The position numbers and the translations under genes were made by a program. Of a DNA stretch of 25,007 bases, positions 17,892 through 25,007 are shown piece after piece. The stretch's first letter is position 1. Every line of letters starts with the position of its first letter. The stretch is from Paraclostridium ghonii (lineage in GTDB: Bacteria > Bacillota > Clostridia > Peptostreptococcales > Peptostreptococcaceae), in the NCBI RefSeq assembly GCF_023653455.1, contig NZ_JAKEDR010000035.1, positions 1-25,007 on the forward strand. Reading direction: 5' to 3'. The notes below the pieces were generated by a model. The model saw only the letters and a list, made by a program, of their open reading frames with translations, was not told where the DNA came from and did no database searches.

Positions 17892-19127
17892 ATGGATTTT
17901 GCGGTAGTAGGGGTTAATCATAATGATACTCCTATAAACATAAGAGAAGCTGTATCTTTTACGGATACACAAAAAATAGAAGGGATAAACTTTTTATTAG
18001 ATAATGGAATAGAAGAAATTATTATATTATCTACTTGTAATAGAAGTGAGATATATATATATTCGCAAAATATTTTAGATAAAGTAGAAGTTGTTAAAGA
18101 CTTCTACGAAGATTTTTTTAATGTAGAAAATATAAAAAAATACTTATTTTGTAAAGTTGGAAAAGAATCTATAAAACATTTATTCAATGTTTCAGCAGGA
18201 TTAGATTCATTAGTTTTAGGTGAAGACCAAATACTAGGGCAAGTAAAAGATGCTCATGATTTTTCAAGACAACTAGGTGCAAGTAAAAAGGTGCTTAATA
18301 AGTTGTTTAGAGAAGCTATAACATCATCAAAAGATATAAAAACTACAACTAAAATATCTCAGCAACCATTATCTATAAGCTATATTGGAATAAAATGCTT
18401 GAAGGAAAAGATGGGAACATTAGAAAATAAAAGTGCTTTGGTGATAGGGCTTGGTAAGATGAGTAAGTTAGCTATGAAACATTTAGTACAAGAAAAACTA
18501 AATAATATATATGTAACAAATAGAAGCTATGAAAAATTAAAAAGCATACAAGATGAATATAAAAATTTAATTCCTATAAAGTATGAGGATAGATATAAGT
18601 TAATGGATAAAGTAGATATAGTTATAAGTGCTACAGCATCTCCTCATATAATTTTAAAAAAAGCAAATATGCCAAAACTATCAAATAAATTGATAATGAT
18701 TGATATAGCACTACCAAGAGACATAGATAAAAATTTAAATGAATTTGAAAATATAGAAGTATATGATATTGATGATTTAAAAAAAATAAGTGAAAAAAAT
18801 GACAAAAAAAGAAGAGAGTTGGCATGTGCTGGAGAATTAATTATTGATGAAAAAATAGAAGAATTTAATGAGTGGTTAGATACTATAAAAATAGATCCAA
18901 CAATACAATCCTTAAATGATAAGTGTTTGGATATAAGAGAAGATACACTAGATTATATTTACAGAAAATTAGATTTAAACTGTAGAGACAAAAAAATAAT
19001 AGATAAGATGTTAACTTCTGCATTAAAAAGGCTTGTAAGAGAACCAATAATAAATTTAAAACAAATAAAAGATAGTGGTAAGCAAGAAGAATATATAAAA
19101 ATGGTAGAAGAACTATTTGACTTATAA
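17892..19127 (+). CDS. hemA: Glutamyl-tRNA reductase
   Basis: HemA reduces glutamyl-tRNA(Glu) to glutamate-1-semialdehyde with NADPH, the first step of C5-pathway tetrapyrrole synthesis. In the 411-residue product, STCNRSEIY places the catalytic cysteine at 49, GEDQILGQVK is at 110-119, and the NADPH-binding segment VIGLGKMSKLA is near 184-194. Length is normal. TGGAGG (17881-17886) precedes ATG 17892, and only 13 bases separate it from cbiL, leaving no room for a separate promoter and terminator. It therefore appears to be co-transcribed behind cobalamin riboswitch 2. Confidence 0.96.
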   Translation: MDFAVVGVNHNDTPINIREAVSFTDTQKIEGINFLLDNGIEEIIILSTCNRSEIYIYSQNILDKVEVVKDFYEDFFNVENIKKYLFCKVGKESIKHLFNVSAGLDSLVLGEDQILGQVKDAHDFSRQLGASKKVLNKLFREAITSSKDIKTTTKISQQPLSISYIGIKCLKEKMGTLENKSALVIGLGKMSKLAMKHLVQEKLNNIYVTNRSYEKLKSIQDEYKNLIPIKYEDRYKLMDKVDIVISATASPHIILKKANMPKLSNKLIMIDIALPRDIDKNLNEFENIEVYDIDDLKKISEKNDKKRRELACAGELIIDEKIEEFNEWLDTIKIDPTIQSLNDKCLDIREDTLDYIYRKLDLNCRDKKIIDKMLTSALKRLVREPIINLKQIKDSGKQEEYIKMVEELFDL

Positions 19128-19153
19128 TAAATATGGGCAAAAGGAGATTAGGT

Positions 19154-20059
19154 ATGAAAATTATAGTAGGAAGCAGAGGTAGTAACTTAGCTCTTACTCA
19201 AACCAATTGGGTTATAAATGAACTTAAAAAACATCATCCTAATATAGAGTTTGAAGTTAAGATAATAAAAACTAAGGGCGACTTAATTCAAAATGTATCT
19301 TTAGATAAAATAGGAGATAAAGGGTTATTTGTAAAAGAGATAGAGCAACAGTTGTTAGATAAAAAGATTGATATAGCCGTACATAGTATGAAAGATATGC
19401 CTTCAAGCTTACCTGAAGGTTTAAAATTTGCGGGAGTACCAAAGAGAGAAGATGTAAGAGACGTTTTAATTTTAAAAGAAGGATATAAATCTTTAGAAGA
19501 TTTACCTAAAGGGGCTAAGATAGGTAGTGGAAGTAAAAGAAGAAAATATCAACTTTTAAAGCACAGGCCAGATTTAGAAATAGTTCCAATAAGAGGAAAT
19601 ATAGAGACGAGAATGAGAAAGATTGAAGATGAAAATCTTTGTGGAGTAATACTTGCAGCAGCAGGACTTATAAGAGCAGGATTAGAAGAAAAAATAACTT
19701 GTTATTTAGATAGAGATGTAGTTATACCGGCACCAGCACAGGGAGCTTTAGGAATTGAAATAAGAAAACAAGATTCAACTGTAGAAGATATATTAAACTG
19801 TATAACTCATAAAACTTCTCAGATACAAGTAGAAGCAGAGAGAGGATTCTTAGATGGAATAAATGGAAGCTGTCATATTCCAATTGGCGCACATTGTGAT
19901 GTAAATGGTGAAAATATAAGGTTAACTGGATTATATGGAGATGAAGAAGGATACAAGCTTATAACTAAAACTATAGATGGAAAAGTATCACAAGCTAGAG
20001 AAGTAGGAATTGAATTAGCTAAATTAATTTCGAAGGAGTTTGAGTCTTATGAAAGGTAA
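19154..20059 (+). CDS. hemC: Hydroxymethylbilane synthase (porphobilinogen deaminase)
   Basis: HemC polymerises four porphobilinogens into hydroxymethylbilane. The 301-residue protein starts KIIVGSRGSNLALTQ and contains HSMKDMP with the catalytic aspartate 81, GSGSKRR (124-130) and GINGSCHIP, where cysteine 240 should hold the dipyrromethane cofactor. ATG 19154 is chosen because AAAAGGAG (19138-19145) lies ahead; the in-frame ATG at 19133 would precede that site and add seven non-family residues. The end overlaps the cobA-hemD gene by 11 bases. Confidence 0.96.
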   Translation: MKIIVGSRGSNLALTQTNWVINELKKHHPNIEFEVKIIKTKGDLIQNVSLDKIGDKGLFVKEIEQQLLDKKIDIAVHSMKDMPSSLPEGLKFAGVPKREDVRDVLILKEGYKSLEDLPKGAKIGSGSKRRKYQLLKHRPDLEIVPIRGNIETRMRKIEDENLCGVILAAAGLIRAGLEEKITCYLDRDVVIPAPAQGALGIEIRKQDSTVEDILNCITHKTSQIQVEAERGFLDGINGSCHIPIGAHCDVNGENIRLTGLYGDEEGYKLITKTIDGKVSQAREVGIELAKLISKEFESYER

Positions 20060-21551
20060 AGTATACTTAGTTGGGGCAGGGCCTGGGGATTATAAACTTA
20101 TGACATTAAAAGGAATGGAATGTATAAAAAAGGCTGATGTAATAGTTTATGATAGACTGGCAAATGAAAAATATTTAAAAGAAGCAAATGATAATTGCGA
20201 ATTTATATATGTAGGAAAAGCATCTAGCAACCATGCTTTACCACAAGAAAAAATAAATGAGGTTATAACAAATAAAGCAAAAGAAGGTAAAATTGTAACT
20301 AGACTAAAAGGTGGAGATCCATATGTATTTGGAAGAGGTGGAGAAGAAGCTGAATTTCTTTTGAATAATGAAATAGATTTTGATGTAGTTCCAGGTATTA
20401 CATCTGCTATAGGTGGACTTTGTTATGCAGGTATACCTATAACTCATAGAGACTACGCATCCTCTTTTCATGTTATAACAGGGCATTTAAAAGATGATGA
20501 AAATGATGAGCTAAACTGGAATGCATTAGCTAACAATGAAGGTACACTAGTATTTTTAATGGGGATTTCAAACTTAAAAAAAATAAGCAATAAATTAATT
20601 AATGAAGGAAAGTCAAAAGATACTCCTGTAGCACTTGTAAGCTGGGCTACTAGATATAATCAAAGGGTAGTTACGGGTAATTTAGAAAATATATATGATG
20701 TAGCAATGAGAGAAGGAGTAAAGCCTCCAACACTTATTGTTGTTGGAGATGTAGTAAAATTAAGAGAAAAATTAAACTTTTTTGAGAAAAAACCTCTATT
20801 TGGAAAAAATATTTTAGTAACTAGAGCAAGAAATCAAAGTAGCAGTTTAGTTGCTAAAATAATGGACTTAGGAGGTAATCCAATAGAAATACCAACAATA
20901 AGAATAGAAAAAGTAGATGATAATAAAGAATTAGAAAATGAAATAAATAATATTTCACATTATAATTATTTAATTTTAACTAGTCAAAATGGAGTTAATA
21001 TATTCTTTGACAAACTAACTACAATGAATCTAGATTTAAGACAGTTAGCTAATATAAAGATATGTGCCATTGGTCCAGCAACAGCTAAAGAATTAAAAAA
21101 GAGAGGGATAATAGCAGATATAGTGCCTGAAAAATTTGTTGCAGAATCAATGTATGAAAAGTTAAAAGGCATATTAAATAGCAATGACAAAATATTAATA
21201 CCAAGAGGTGCAAATTCAAGAGACTTTTTAGTAGATAAATTAAGTGAAATATGTACAGTAAAAGAAGTGCATACTTATAAAACAGAAATAGAAGATAAGT
21301 ACAAGGAAGAAATAATAAGCTTACTGAAACAAAAAACAGTAGACTATATTACATTTACAAGCTCATCTACAGTTTCTAATTTTATTGATATAATAGGAGT
21401 AGACAATATAGATAAATTAAAAGATACAAAGGTAATGTCTATAGGGCCTATAACTAGCGATACAGCTAAAAAGTTAGGACTTAAGGTTTATAAAGAACCA
21501 ACTAACTATACTATAAATGATTTAATAAACTGTATTATAGAAGACAAATAA
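20049..21551 (+). CDS. cobA-hemD: Fused uroporphyrinogen-III C-methyltransferase / uroporphyrinogen-III synthase
   Basis: This 500-residue protein has two enzymes in one chain. Residues about 1-245 are the methyltransferase (CobA/SUMT) that makes precorrin-2: VGAGPGDYKLMTLKG, RLKGGDPYVFGRGGEE (85-100), VPGITSAIGG and ITHRDYASS. Residues about 251-500 are the HemD synthase that cyclises hydroxymethylbilane to uroporphyrinogen III, beginning GKNILVTRARNQ, with TSQNGV and FTSSSTV further on. The synthase product is the methyltransferase substrate, so the fusion couples consecutive steps. AAGGAG (20033-20038) supports ATG 20049; the TTG at 20040 is too close to that site. This fusion is common in Firmicutes. 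Confidence 0.95.
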   Translation: MKGKVYLVGAGPGDYKLMTLKGMECIKKADVIVYDRLANEKYLKEANDNCEFIYVGKASSNHALPQEKINEVITNKAKEGKIVTRLKGGDPYVFGRGGEEAEFLLNNEIDFDVVPGITSAIGGLCYAGIPITHRDYASSFHVITGHLKDDENDELNWNALANNEGTLVFLMGISNLKKISNKLINEGKSKDTPVALVSWATRYNQRVVTGNLENIYDVAMREGVKPPTLIVVGDVVKLREKLNFFEKKPLFGKNILVTRARNQSSSLVAKIMDLGGNPIEIPTIRIEKVDDNKELENEINNISHYNYLILTSQNGVNIFFDKLTTMNLDLRQLANIKICAIGPATAKELKKRGIIADIVPEKFVAESMYEKLKGILNSNDKILIPRGANSRDFLVDKLSEICTVKEVHTYKTEIEDKYKEEIISLLKQKTVDYITFTSSSTVSNFIDIIGVDNIDKLKDTKVMSIGPITSDTAKKLGLKVYKEPTNYTINDLINCIIEDK

Positions 21552-21567
21552 TTAGGGGGAATTTACA

Positions 21568-22533
21568 ATGTTAAGAAGACCAAGAAGATTAAGAAAAAGT
21601 GCTGCAATAAGAGATTTAGTGAGAGAAACAGTATTAAATTTAAATGATTTAATATATCCTTTATTTGTAGTAGAGGGAGAAAATATAAAAGAAGAAATAC
21701 CATCTTTACCAGAAGTTTATCATTTCTCTTTAGACAAATTAGAAGATGAGATAAAAGAAATAAAAGAATTAGGAATCCAACACATTATATTATTTGGTAT
21801 ACCAGATGAGAAAGATCCATTTGGAAAAGAAGCTTACAATGATAATGGAATCGTTCAAAATGCTATAAGAAAAGTAAAAGAAATAGAACCTAATATGTGT
21901 GTTACAACTGATATTTGCATGTGCCAATACACTAGTCATGGACATTGTGGAATATTAACAGAAGAAGGGTATGTTGATAATGATCAAACTTTAGAATATC
22001 TAGCTAAAATAGCTGTAAGTCATGCAAAAGCTGGAGCAGATATGGTAGCTCCATCAGATATGATGGATGGAAGAATACAAGCTATGAGAGAAGGATTAGA
22101 TGCAGCAGGTTTTGAAACTGTAGCTATAATGTCATATAGTGTTAAATATGCATCTAGTTTCTATGGACCATTTAGAGATGCAGCGGGATCAGCACCATCA
22201 TTTGGAGATAGAAAAACTTATCAAATGGATCCAGCAAACTCAAATGAAGCTTTAATAGAATCTGAACTTGATGTATTAGAAGGAGCAGATATGTTAATGG
22301 TTAAACCTGCATTGCCATACTTAGATGTAATAAGAAGGGTTAAAGATAACTTTGACTTACCATTAGTAGCTTATAACGTAAGTGGAGAATACGCTATGTT
22401 AAAACTTGCAGTTAAAGAAGGTTTACTAAATGAATCAGCTATATACGAATCAGTTATGTCTATAAAGAGAGCTGGAGCAGATATAATAATAACTTATTTC
22501 GCAAAAGATATAGCTAAAATAATTAGGGGGTAA
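21568..22533 (+). CDS. hemB: Delta-aminolevulinic acid dehydratase (porphobilinogen synthase)
   Basis: HemB condenses two 5-aminolevulinates into porphobilinogen. The 321-residue product has the two active-site lysines at 193 ([16 protein letters not shown]) and 246 (MVKPALPY). The [14 protein letters not shown] segment supplies cysteines 117, 119 and 127, the three-cysteine pattern of zinc-dependent enzymes rather than the aspartate-rich magnesium type. A strong TTAGGGGG site precedes ATG 21568, 16 bases after the preceding gene. In the pathway it acts before hemC although it lies after it. Confidence 0.97.
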   Translation: MLRRPRRLRKSAAIRDLVRETVLNLNDLIYPLFVVEGENIKEEIPSLPEVYHFSLDKLEDEIKEIKELGIQHIILFGIPDEKDPFGKEAYNDNGIVQNAIRKVKEIEPNMCVTTDICMCQYTSHGHCGILTEEGYVDNDQTLEYLAKIAVSHAKAGADMVAPSDMMDGRIQAMREGLDAAGFETVAIMSYSVKYASSFYGPFRDAAGSAPSFGDRKTYQMDPANSNEALIESELDVLEGADMLMVKPALPYLDVIRRVKDNFDLPLVAYNVSGEYAMLKLAVKEGLLNESAIYESVMSIKRAGADIIITYFAKDIAKIIRG

Positions 22534-22538
22534 CATCG

Positions 22539-23837
22539 ATGAGAAAAAATGAGAAGTCACTAAAAATATATGAAGAAGCAACCAAGTACATACCAGGTGG
22601 CGTAAACAGCCCAGTTAGAGCATTTAAATCGGTAGGATTAGACCCTGTTTTCATAGATAGAGCAGAGGGTTGTAAAATATATGATGTTGATGGGAATGAA
22701 TATATAGATTATATATGTTCATGGGGACCTCTTATGTTAGGACATAGCCCAAAAGAAATAGTAGATGGAATCGAAGAAATTGTAAAAAAAGGCACAAGCT
22801 ATGGAGTTCCAACATCTATAGAAGTTGATATGGCTAAACTTATAGTAGAAGCTTATCCTGCAATAGACCAAGTTCGTATGGTAAACTCAGGGACAGAAGC
22901 TACGATGAGCGCATTAAGAGTAGCAAGAGCTTATACTAATAGAAATAAAATATTAAAGTTTGAAGGATGTTATCACGGGCATTCAGATGCACTTTTAGTT
23001 AAATCAGGATCAGGAACTATAACATATGGAGTACCAACAAGCCCTGGAGTTCCAGAGGATGTTGTAAAAGATACTTTAGTAACTAGATATAATGATATAG
23101 AGGCTACTAAAGCTATGTTTGAAAAGCATGGTAATGAAATAGCTGCTGTTATACTAGAAACTGTAGCAGGAAATATGGGAGTTGTTCCAGGTAAAAAAGA
23201 ATTTATACAATTTTTAAGAGATATAACTAAAGAATACAAAACGGTTTTAATCTTTGATGAAGTTATAACTGGATTTAGATTAGATTATAATAGTTCAGTT
23301 GGATATTATGGAATAAAACCAGACATGGCGTGTTTCGGTAAAATAATAGGGGCTGGACTTCCTGTAGGAGCTTATGGTGGTAAAAAAGAAATTATGGATA
23401 TGGTTTCTCCAGTAGGGCCTGTGTACCAAGCAGGTACTTTATCAGGTAATCCATTAGCTATGTACATGGGTAAAAAGAACTTAGAAATATTAAGAGATAG
23501 ACCCGAGATTTATAGTGAATTAGAAAGAAAAGCTATAAAACTAGAAGAAGGTTTAAGATCTAATGTTGAAAAACTTGGACTAAATTACACTGTAAATAGA
23601 GCTGGATCTTTAGTTTGTTTATTCTTTGCAGAAGGTCCAATAAATAACTATGATGATGTTACTAAGTGTAATGTTAATATGTTTAATAAATATTTTGAGG
23701 AGTTATTAAATAGAGGGATTTTGCTTGCTCCTACTCAATTTGAAGCAATGTTTTTATCTAATGCTCATACAGATGAGATAATAGAGGAAACTATAAAAGC
23801 TAGTTATGAAGCTTTAAAAGCTGCTCATAATTTATAA
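22539..23837 (+). CDS. hemL: Glutamate-1-semialdehyde 2,1-aminomutase
   Basis: HemL is a PLP enzyme that converts the HemA product glutamate-1-semialdehyde to 5-aminolevulinate. The 432-residue protein has the expected length. NSGTEATMSALRVAR (117-131), the PLP-contacting aspartate 240 (IFDEVITGFR) and the Schiff-base lysine 268 (CFGKIIGAGLPVGAYGG) identify it. It begins five bases after hemB with AGGGGG as its ribosome binding site and is the last gene of the long run. No canonical terminator follows at once; a long dyad lies 45 bases downstream. Confidence 0.97.
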   Translation: MRKNEKSLKIYEEATKYIPGGVNSPVRAFKSVGLDPVFIDRAEGCKIYDVDGNEYIDYICSWGPLMLGHSPKEIVDGIEEIVKKGTSYGVPTSIEVDMAKLIVEAYPAIDQVRMVNSGTEATMSALRVARAYTNRNKILKFEGCYHGHSDALLVKSGSGTITYGVPTSPGVPEDVVKDTLVTRYNDIEATKAMFEKHGNEIAAVILETVAGNMGVVPGKKEFIQFLRDITKEYKTVLIFDEVITGFRLDYNSSVGYYGIKPDMACFGKIIGAGLPVGAYGGKKEIMDMVSPVGPVYQAGTLSGNPLAMYMGKKNLEILRDRPEIYSELERKAIKLEEGLRSNVEKLGLNYTVNRAGSLVCLFFAEGPINNYDDVTKCNVNMFNKYFEELLNRGILLAPTQFEAMFLSNAHTDEIIEETIKASYEALKAAHNL

Positions 23838-23881
23838 ATATTAAAAAAGTGGTTGAATAATTTTTTATTTTTGTATAACTC

Positions 23882-23970
23882 AAAGTCCATTTAATAGTTA
23901 CGTCCTCCAGACGACATACGATAAAGATTTGTATGTAAGTCTTATGTCAGTTAACTATTAAGTGGACTTT
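23882..23970 (+). terminator. Long dyad after hemL, possible operon end
   Basis: Arms 23882-23900 and 23952-23970 pair over 19 positions with one mismatch or wobble. An inner GACATA/TATGTC pair (23913-23918 with 23943-23948) sits inside. The following bases (CTTATCTTTCATTTA) are pyrimidine-rich but not a clean T-run, so termination is plausible rather than clear. It may instead be a mobile or structural palindrome. Confidence 0.45.
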
Positions 23971-24036
23971 CTTATCTTTCATTTAGATGACATAGATAAA
24001 GCATTGCATGGAAGTCTTACATCAGTTAACTATTGA
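23911..24036 (+). repeat. Degenerate direct repeat of the dyad's inner and right half
   Basis: The segment 23911-23962 recurs at 23987-24036: GACATA, GATAAAG, a GCATG/GTATG block, AAGTCTTA and then CAGTTAACTATT. The second copy is preceded by CATTTAG, which resembles the left arm of the first copy with the intervening bases deleted. Beyond AACTATT the copies diverge. TAACTATT in either copy could pair with the single left arm at 23893-23900, so two alternative folds exist. Confidence 0.6.
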
Positions 24037-24150
24037 ATCCCCATCTCTGCCTAGGAAAAAAGAAATATCATTTGGTATAATTAAAAAGAAGTAGGTAAGG
24101 AAATAGGGAATATATAATTACATATTTAAGATATAGAAAGGAACTAAAAA
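24037..24150 (+). other. Rest of the hemL-sirC spacer
   Basis: No gene is seen. Together with 23838-24036 this completes a 313-base gap between hemL and sirC. It carries the candidate sirC promoter and the AAAGGA ribosome binding site (24137-24142). Confidence 0.5.
24073..24081 (+). promoter_or_regulatory. Extended -10 promoter for sirC
   Basis: TGGTATAAT is a perfect extended -10 element (TGn plus consensus TATAAT). No good -35 box is found 17 bases upstream, which this promoter class can do without. A transcript starting near 24088 would have about 60 bases of leader before sirC and would not pass through a cobalamin riboswitch. Confidence 0.6.
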
Positions 24151-24729
24151 ATGAATTACCCAATTATGATAAATTTAGATGGTAAAGAGATAACAGTTAT
24201 TGGAGGTGGAAAAATAGCTTATAGAAAAGTTAAAAACTTTGTTGATTTTGGATATAAAGTAAGAGTTATTTCTCTAGGCTTTATTGAAAAGTTCAAAGAT
24301 ATAGAGGATAGTATTGAATTAATAAAAGATAAATATAAAGAAGAATATATAGAAAATAGCTTTATTGTTGTTGCAGCTACTAATAATAGAGATATAAATA
24401 AATCCATAGGTATGTATTGCAATCAAAAAAATAAACTTGTAAATATAGTGGATGATCCGATGTTATCTAGCTATATAGTTCCATCTACTGTTAAAAGAGG
24501 AGACCTTATTATAGGGGTATCTACTTGTGGTAAAAGTCCTTCTTTAGCAGCTAAAATAAAAAAAGACTTAGAAAAAACATATGATGATAGTTATGAAGAA
24601 TATATTGAGTTGTTAGGAACAATAAGAAATAAAATTCTAGAAAAATATGATAATCCGTATAAAAAAAAGCAATTATTAAATGAAATTATAAATTTAAATC
24701 TTGAAGAATTAAAAAAATATAATATTTAA
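24151..24729 (+). CDS. sirC: Precorrin-2 dehydrogenase (SirC / CysG N-terminal type)
   Basis: This enzyme oxidises precorrin-2 to sirohydrochlorin with NAD+, the branch point for siroheme and for the CbiK cobalt route. The 192-residue protein has the NAD-binding turn VIGGGKIAYRK (16-26) and the family segments NIVDDPMLSSYIVPS (98-112) and STCGKSPSLAAKI (124-136). The methyltransferase half found in full CysG is absent, as that activity is supplied by the CobA domain upstream. The related Met8p and CysG proteins also have ferrochelatase activity; whether this one does cannot be told from sequence. AAAGGA (24137-24142) precedes the start. It stands apart from the hem genes with its own candidate promoter. 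Confidence 0.92.
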   Translation: MNYPIMINLDGKEITVIGGGKIAYRKVKNFVDFGYKVRVISLGFIEKFKDIEDSIELIKDKYKEEYIENSFIVVAATNNRDINKSIGMYCNQKNKLVNIVDDPMLSSYIVPSTVKRGDLIIGVSTCGKSPSLAAKIKKDLEKTYDDSYEEYIELLGTIRNKILEKYDNPYKKKQLLNEIINLNLEELKKYNI

Positions 24730-24782
24730 TGACTGTTGAAATTTCAAAGATTTTCAGCTTTAATTGGATAAAATGGAAATTT

Positions 24783-24837
24783 ATATCTAAAAAAATATAA
24801 AAAAAGTATTGACCTTATTAAATTAAGGTGATAAAGT
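24783..24837 (+). promoter_or_regulatory. rRNA operon promoter with UP-like element
   Basis: A -35 box TTGACC (24809-24814) and a -10 box TAAAGT (24832-24837) are separated by 17 bases. The stretch before it (24783-24807) is an A-rich tract of the kind that contacts the RNA polymerase alpha subunit in strong rRNA promoters. It lies about 80 bases after sirC, with no clear terminator between. Confidence 0.72.
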
Positions 24838-24843
24838 ATTACT

Positions 24844-25007
24844 TGTCCTTAAGAAACGGACGAAACACAAAAGAGAAAATGAACTTTGAAAATTAAACAG
24901 TAGGTTAATTATATAAATTCTTTTTAAAGAATTAAACAACAAACAACCAAGCCAGATATTCAGATAATGATTAGCTGAGCGATGGACAACTTTTTAAATT
25001 ATATTTG
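24844..25007 (+). other. 16S rRNA leader, operon continues past window end
   Basis: The leader contains TGAACTTTGAAAATTAAACA (24880-24899), which resembles the boxA-type antitermination block found ahead of rRNA genes in Firmicutes, and a short perfect hairpin at 24916-24933. The last bases (TTTTTAAATTATATTTG) match the usual run-up to mature 16S rRNA, so the 16S gene should begin within a few bases after 25007. The 16S gene itself is not in the window. Confidence 0.75.

Noticed and set aside
19133..19153. Upstream ATG for hemC
   Set aside because: The AAAAGGAG site is downstream of it and directs ATG 19154, where the conserved family N-terminus begins.
23843..23873. Intrinsic terminator directly after hemL
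   Set aside because: The only pairing possible is an A-run with a T-run, without G-C pairs, so a stable hairpin is not supported.
24736..24747. Palindrome TTGAAATTTCAA after sirC as a terminator
   Set aside because: It has no loop and no T-run after it; a stable termination hairpin is unlikely.

Overview
This AT-rich window comes from a Gram-positive, low-GC anaerobe of the Clostridia. The 5S sequence, the rRNA leader and the gene set resemble Peptostreptococcaceae (relatives of Clostridioides difficile). That placement is inferred from general resemblance, not from a database search. All 25 protein genes I accept lie on the + strand, and together they form an essentially complete anaerobic (cobalt-early) cobalamin pathway plus the tetrapyrrole steps that feed it.

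Layout. Bases 1-111 are the 3' part of a 5S rRNA, the tail of an upstream rRNA operon. Bases 112-782 hold no gene. They contain a long terminator-like hairpin, decayed tandem copies of its right half, a nested palindrome and a candidate extended -10 promoter. A cobalamin riboswitch with a terminator (783-1031) precedes cobT-cobU-cobS-cobC, which activate the lower ligand and assemble the nucleotide loop. A second cobalamin riboswitch with its own terminator (4104-4343) precedes a tightly packed 20-gene run: cbiP, cbiA, cbiB, cobD, pduX-like, cbiC, cbiD, cbiE, cbiT, cbiF, cbiG, cbiH, cbiJ, cbiK, cbiL, hemA, hemC, a cobA-hemD fusion, hemB and hemL. Many neighbours overlap, and no gap between genes in this run exceeds about 30 bases. 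A 313-base spacer with a long dyad and a decayed second copy follows. Then comes a precorrin-2 dehydrogenase gene (sirC type) with its own candidate promoter. The window closes with a strong rRNA-type promoter and a 16S leader, and the sequence stops where 16S rRNA should begin.

How it works together. HemA and HemL make 5-aminolevulinate from glutamyl-tRNA. HemB, HemC and the HemD domain make uroporphyrinogen III. The CobA domain makes precorrin-2 and SirC oxidises it to sirohydrochlorin. CbiK inserts cobalt, and CbiL, H, F, G, D, J, T/E and C build cobyrinate. CbiA and CbiP amidate it. PduX-like kinase and CobD supply aminopropanol phosphate for CbiB, and CobU, S, T and C finish cobalamin. 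The two riboswitches should repress both transcripts when cobalamin is plentiful, and the hem genes fall under the second one.

No enzyme here looks like a new system; this is a textbook pathway. The less ordinary points are its position between two rRNA operons in the same orientation, the riboswitches in series, 5-aminolevulinate synthesis under B12 control, sirC being left outside that control, and the repeat and hairpin structures in both gene-free spacers. No cobalt transporter and no corrinoid adenosyltransferase are present, so these must be encoded elsewhere.
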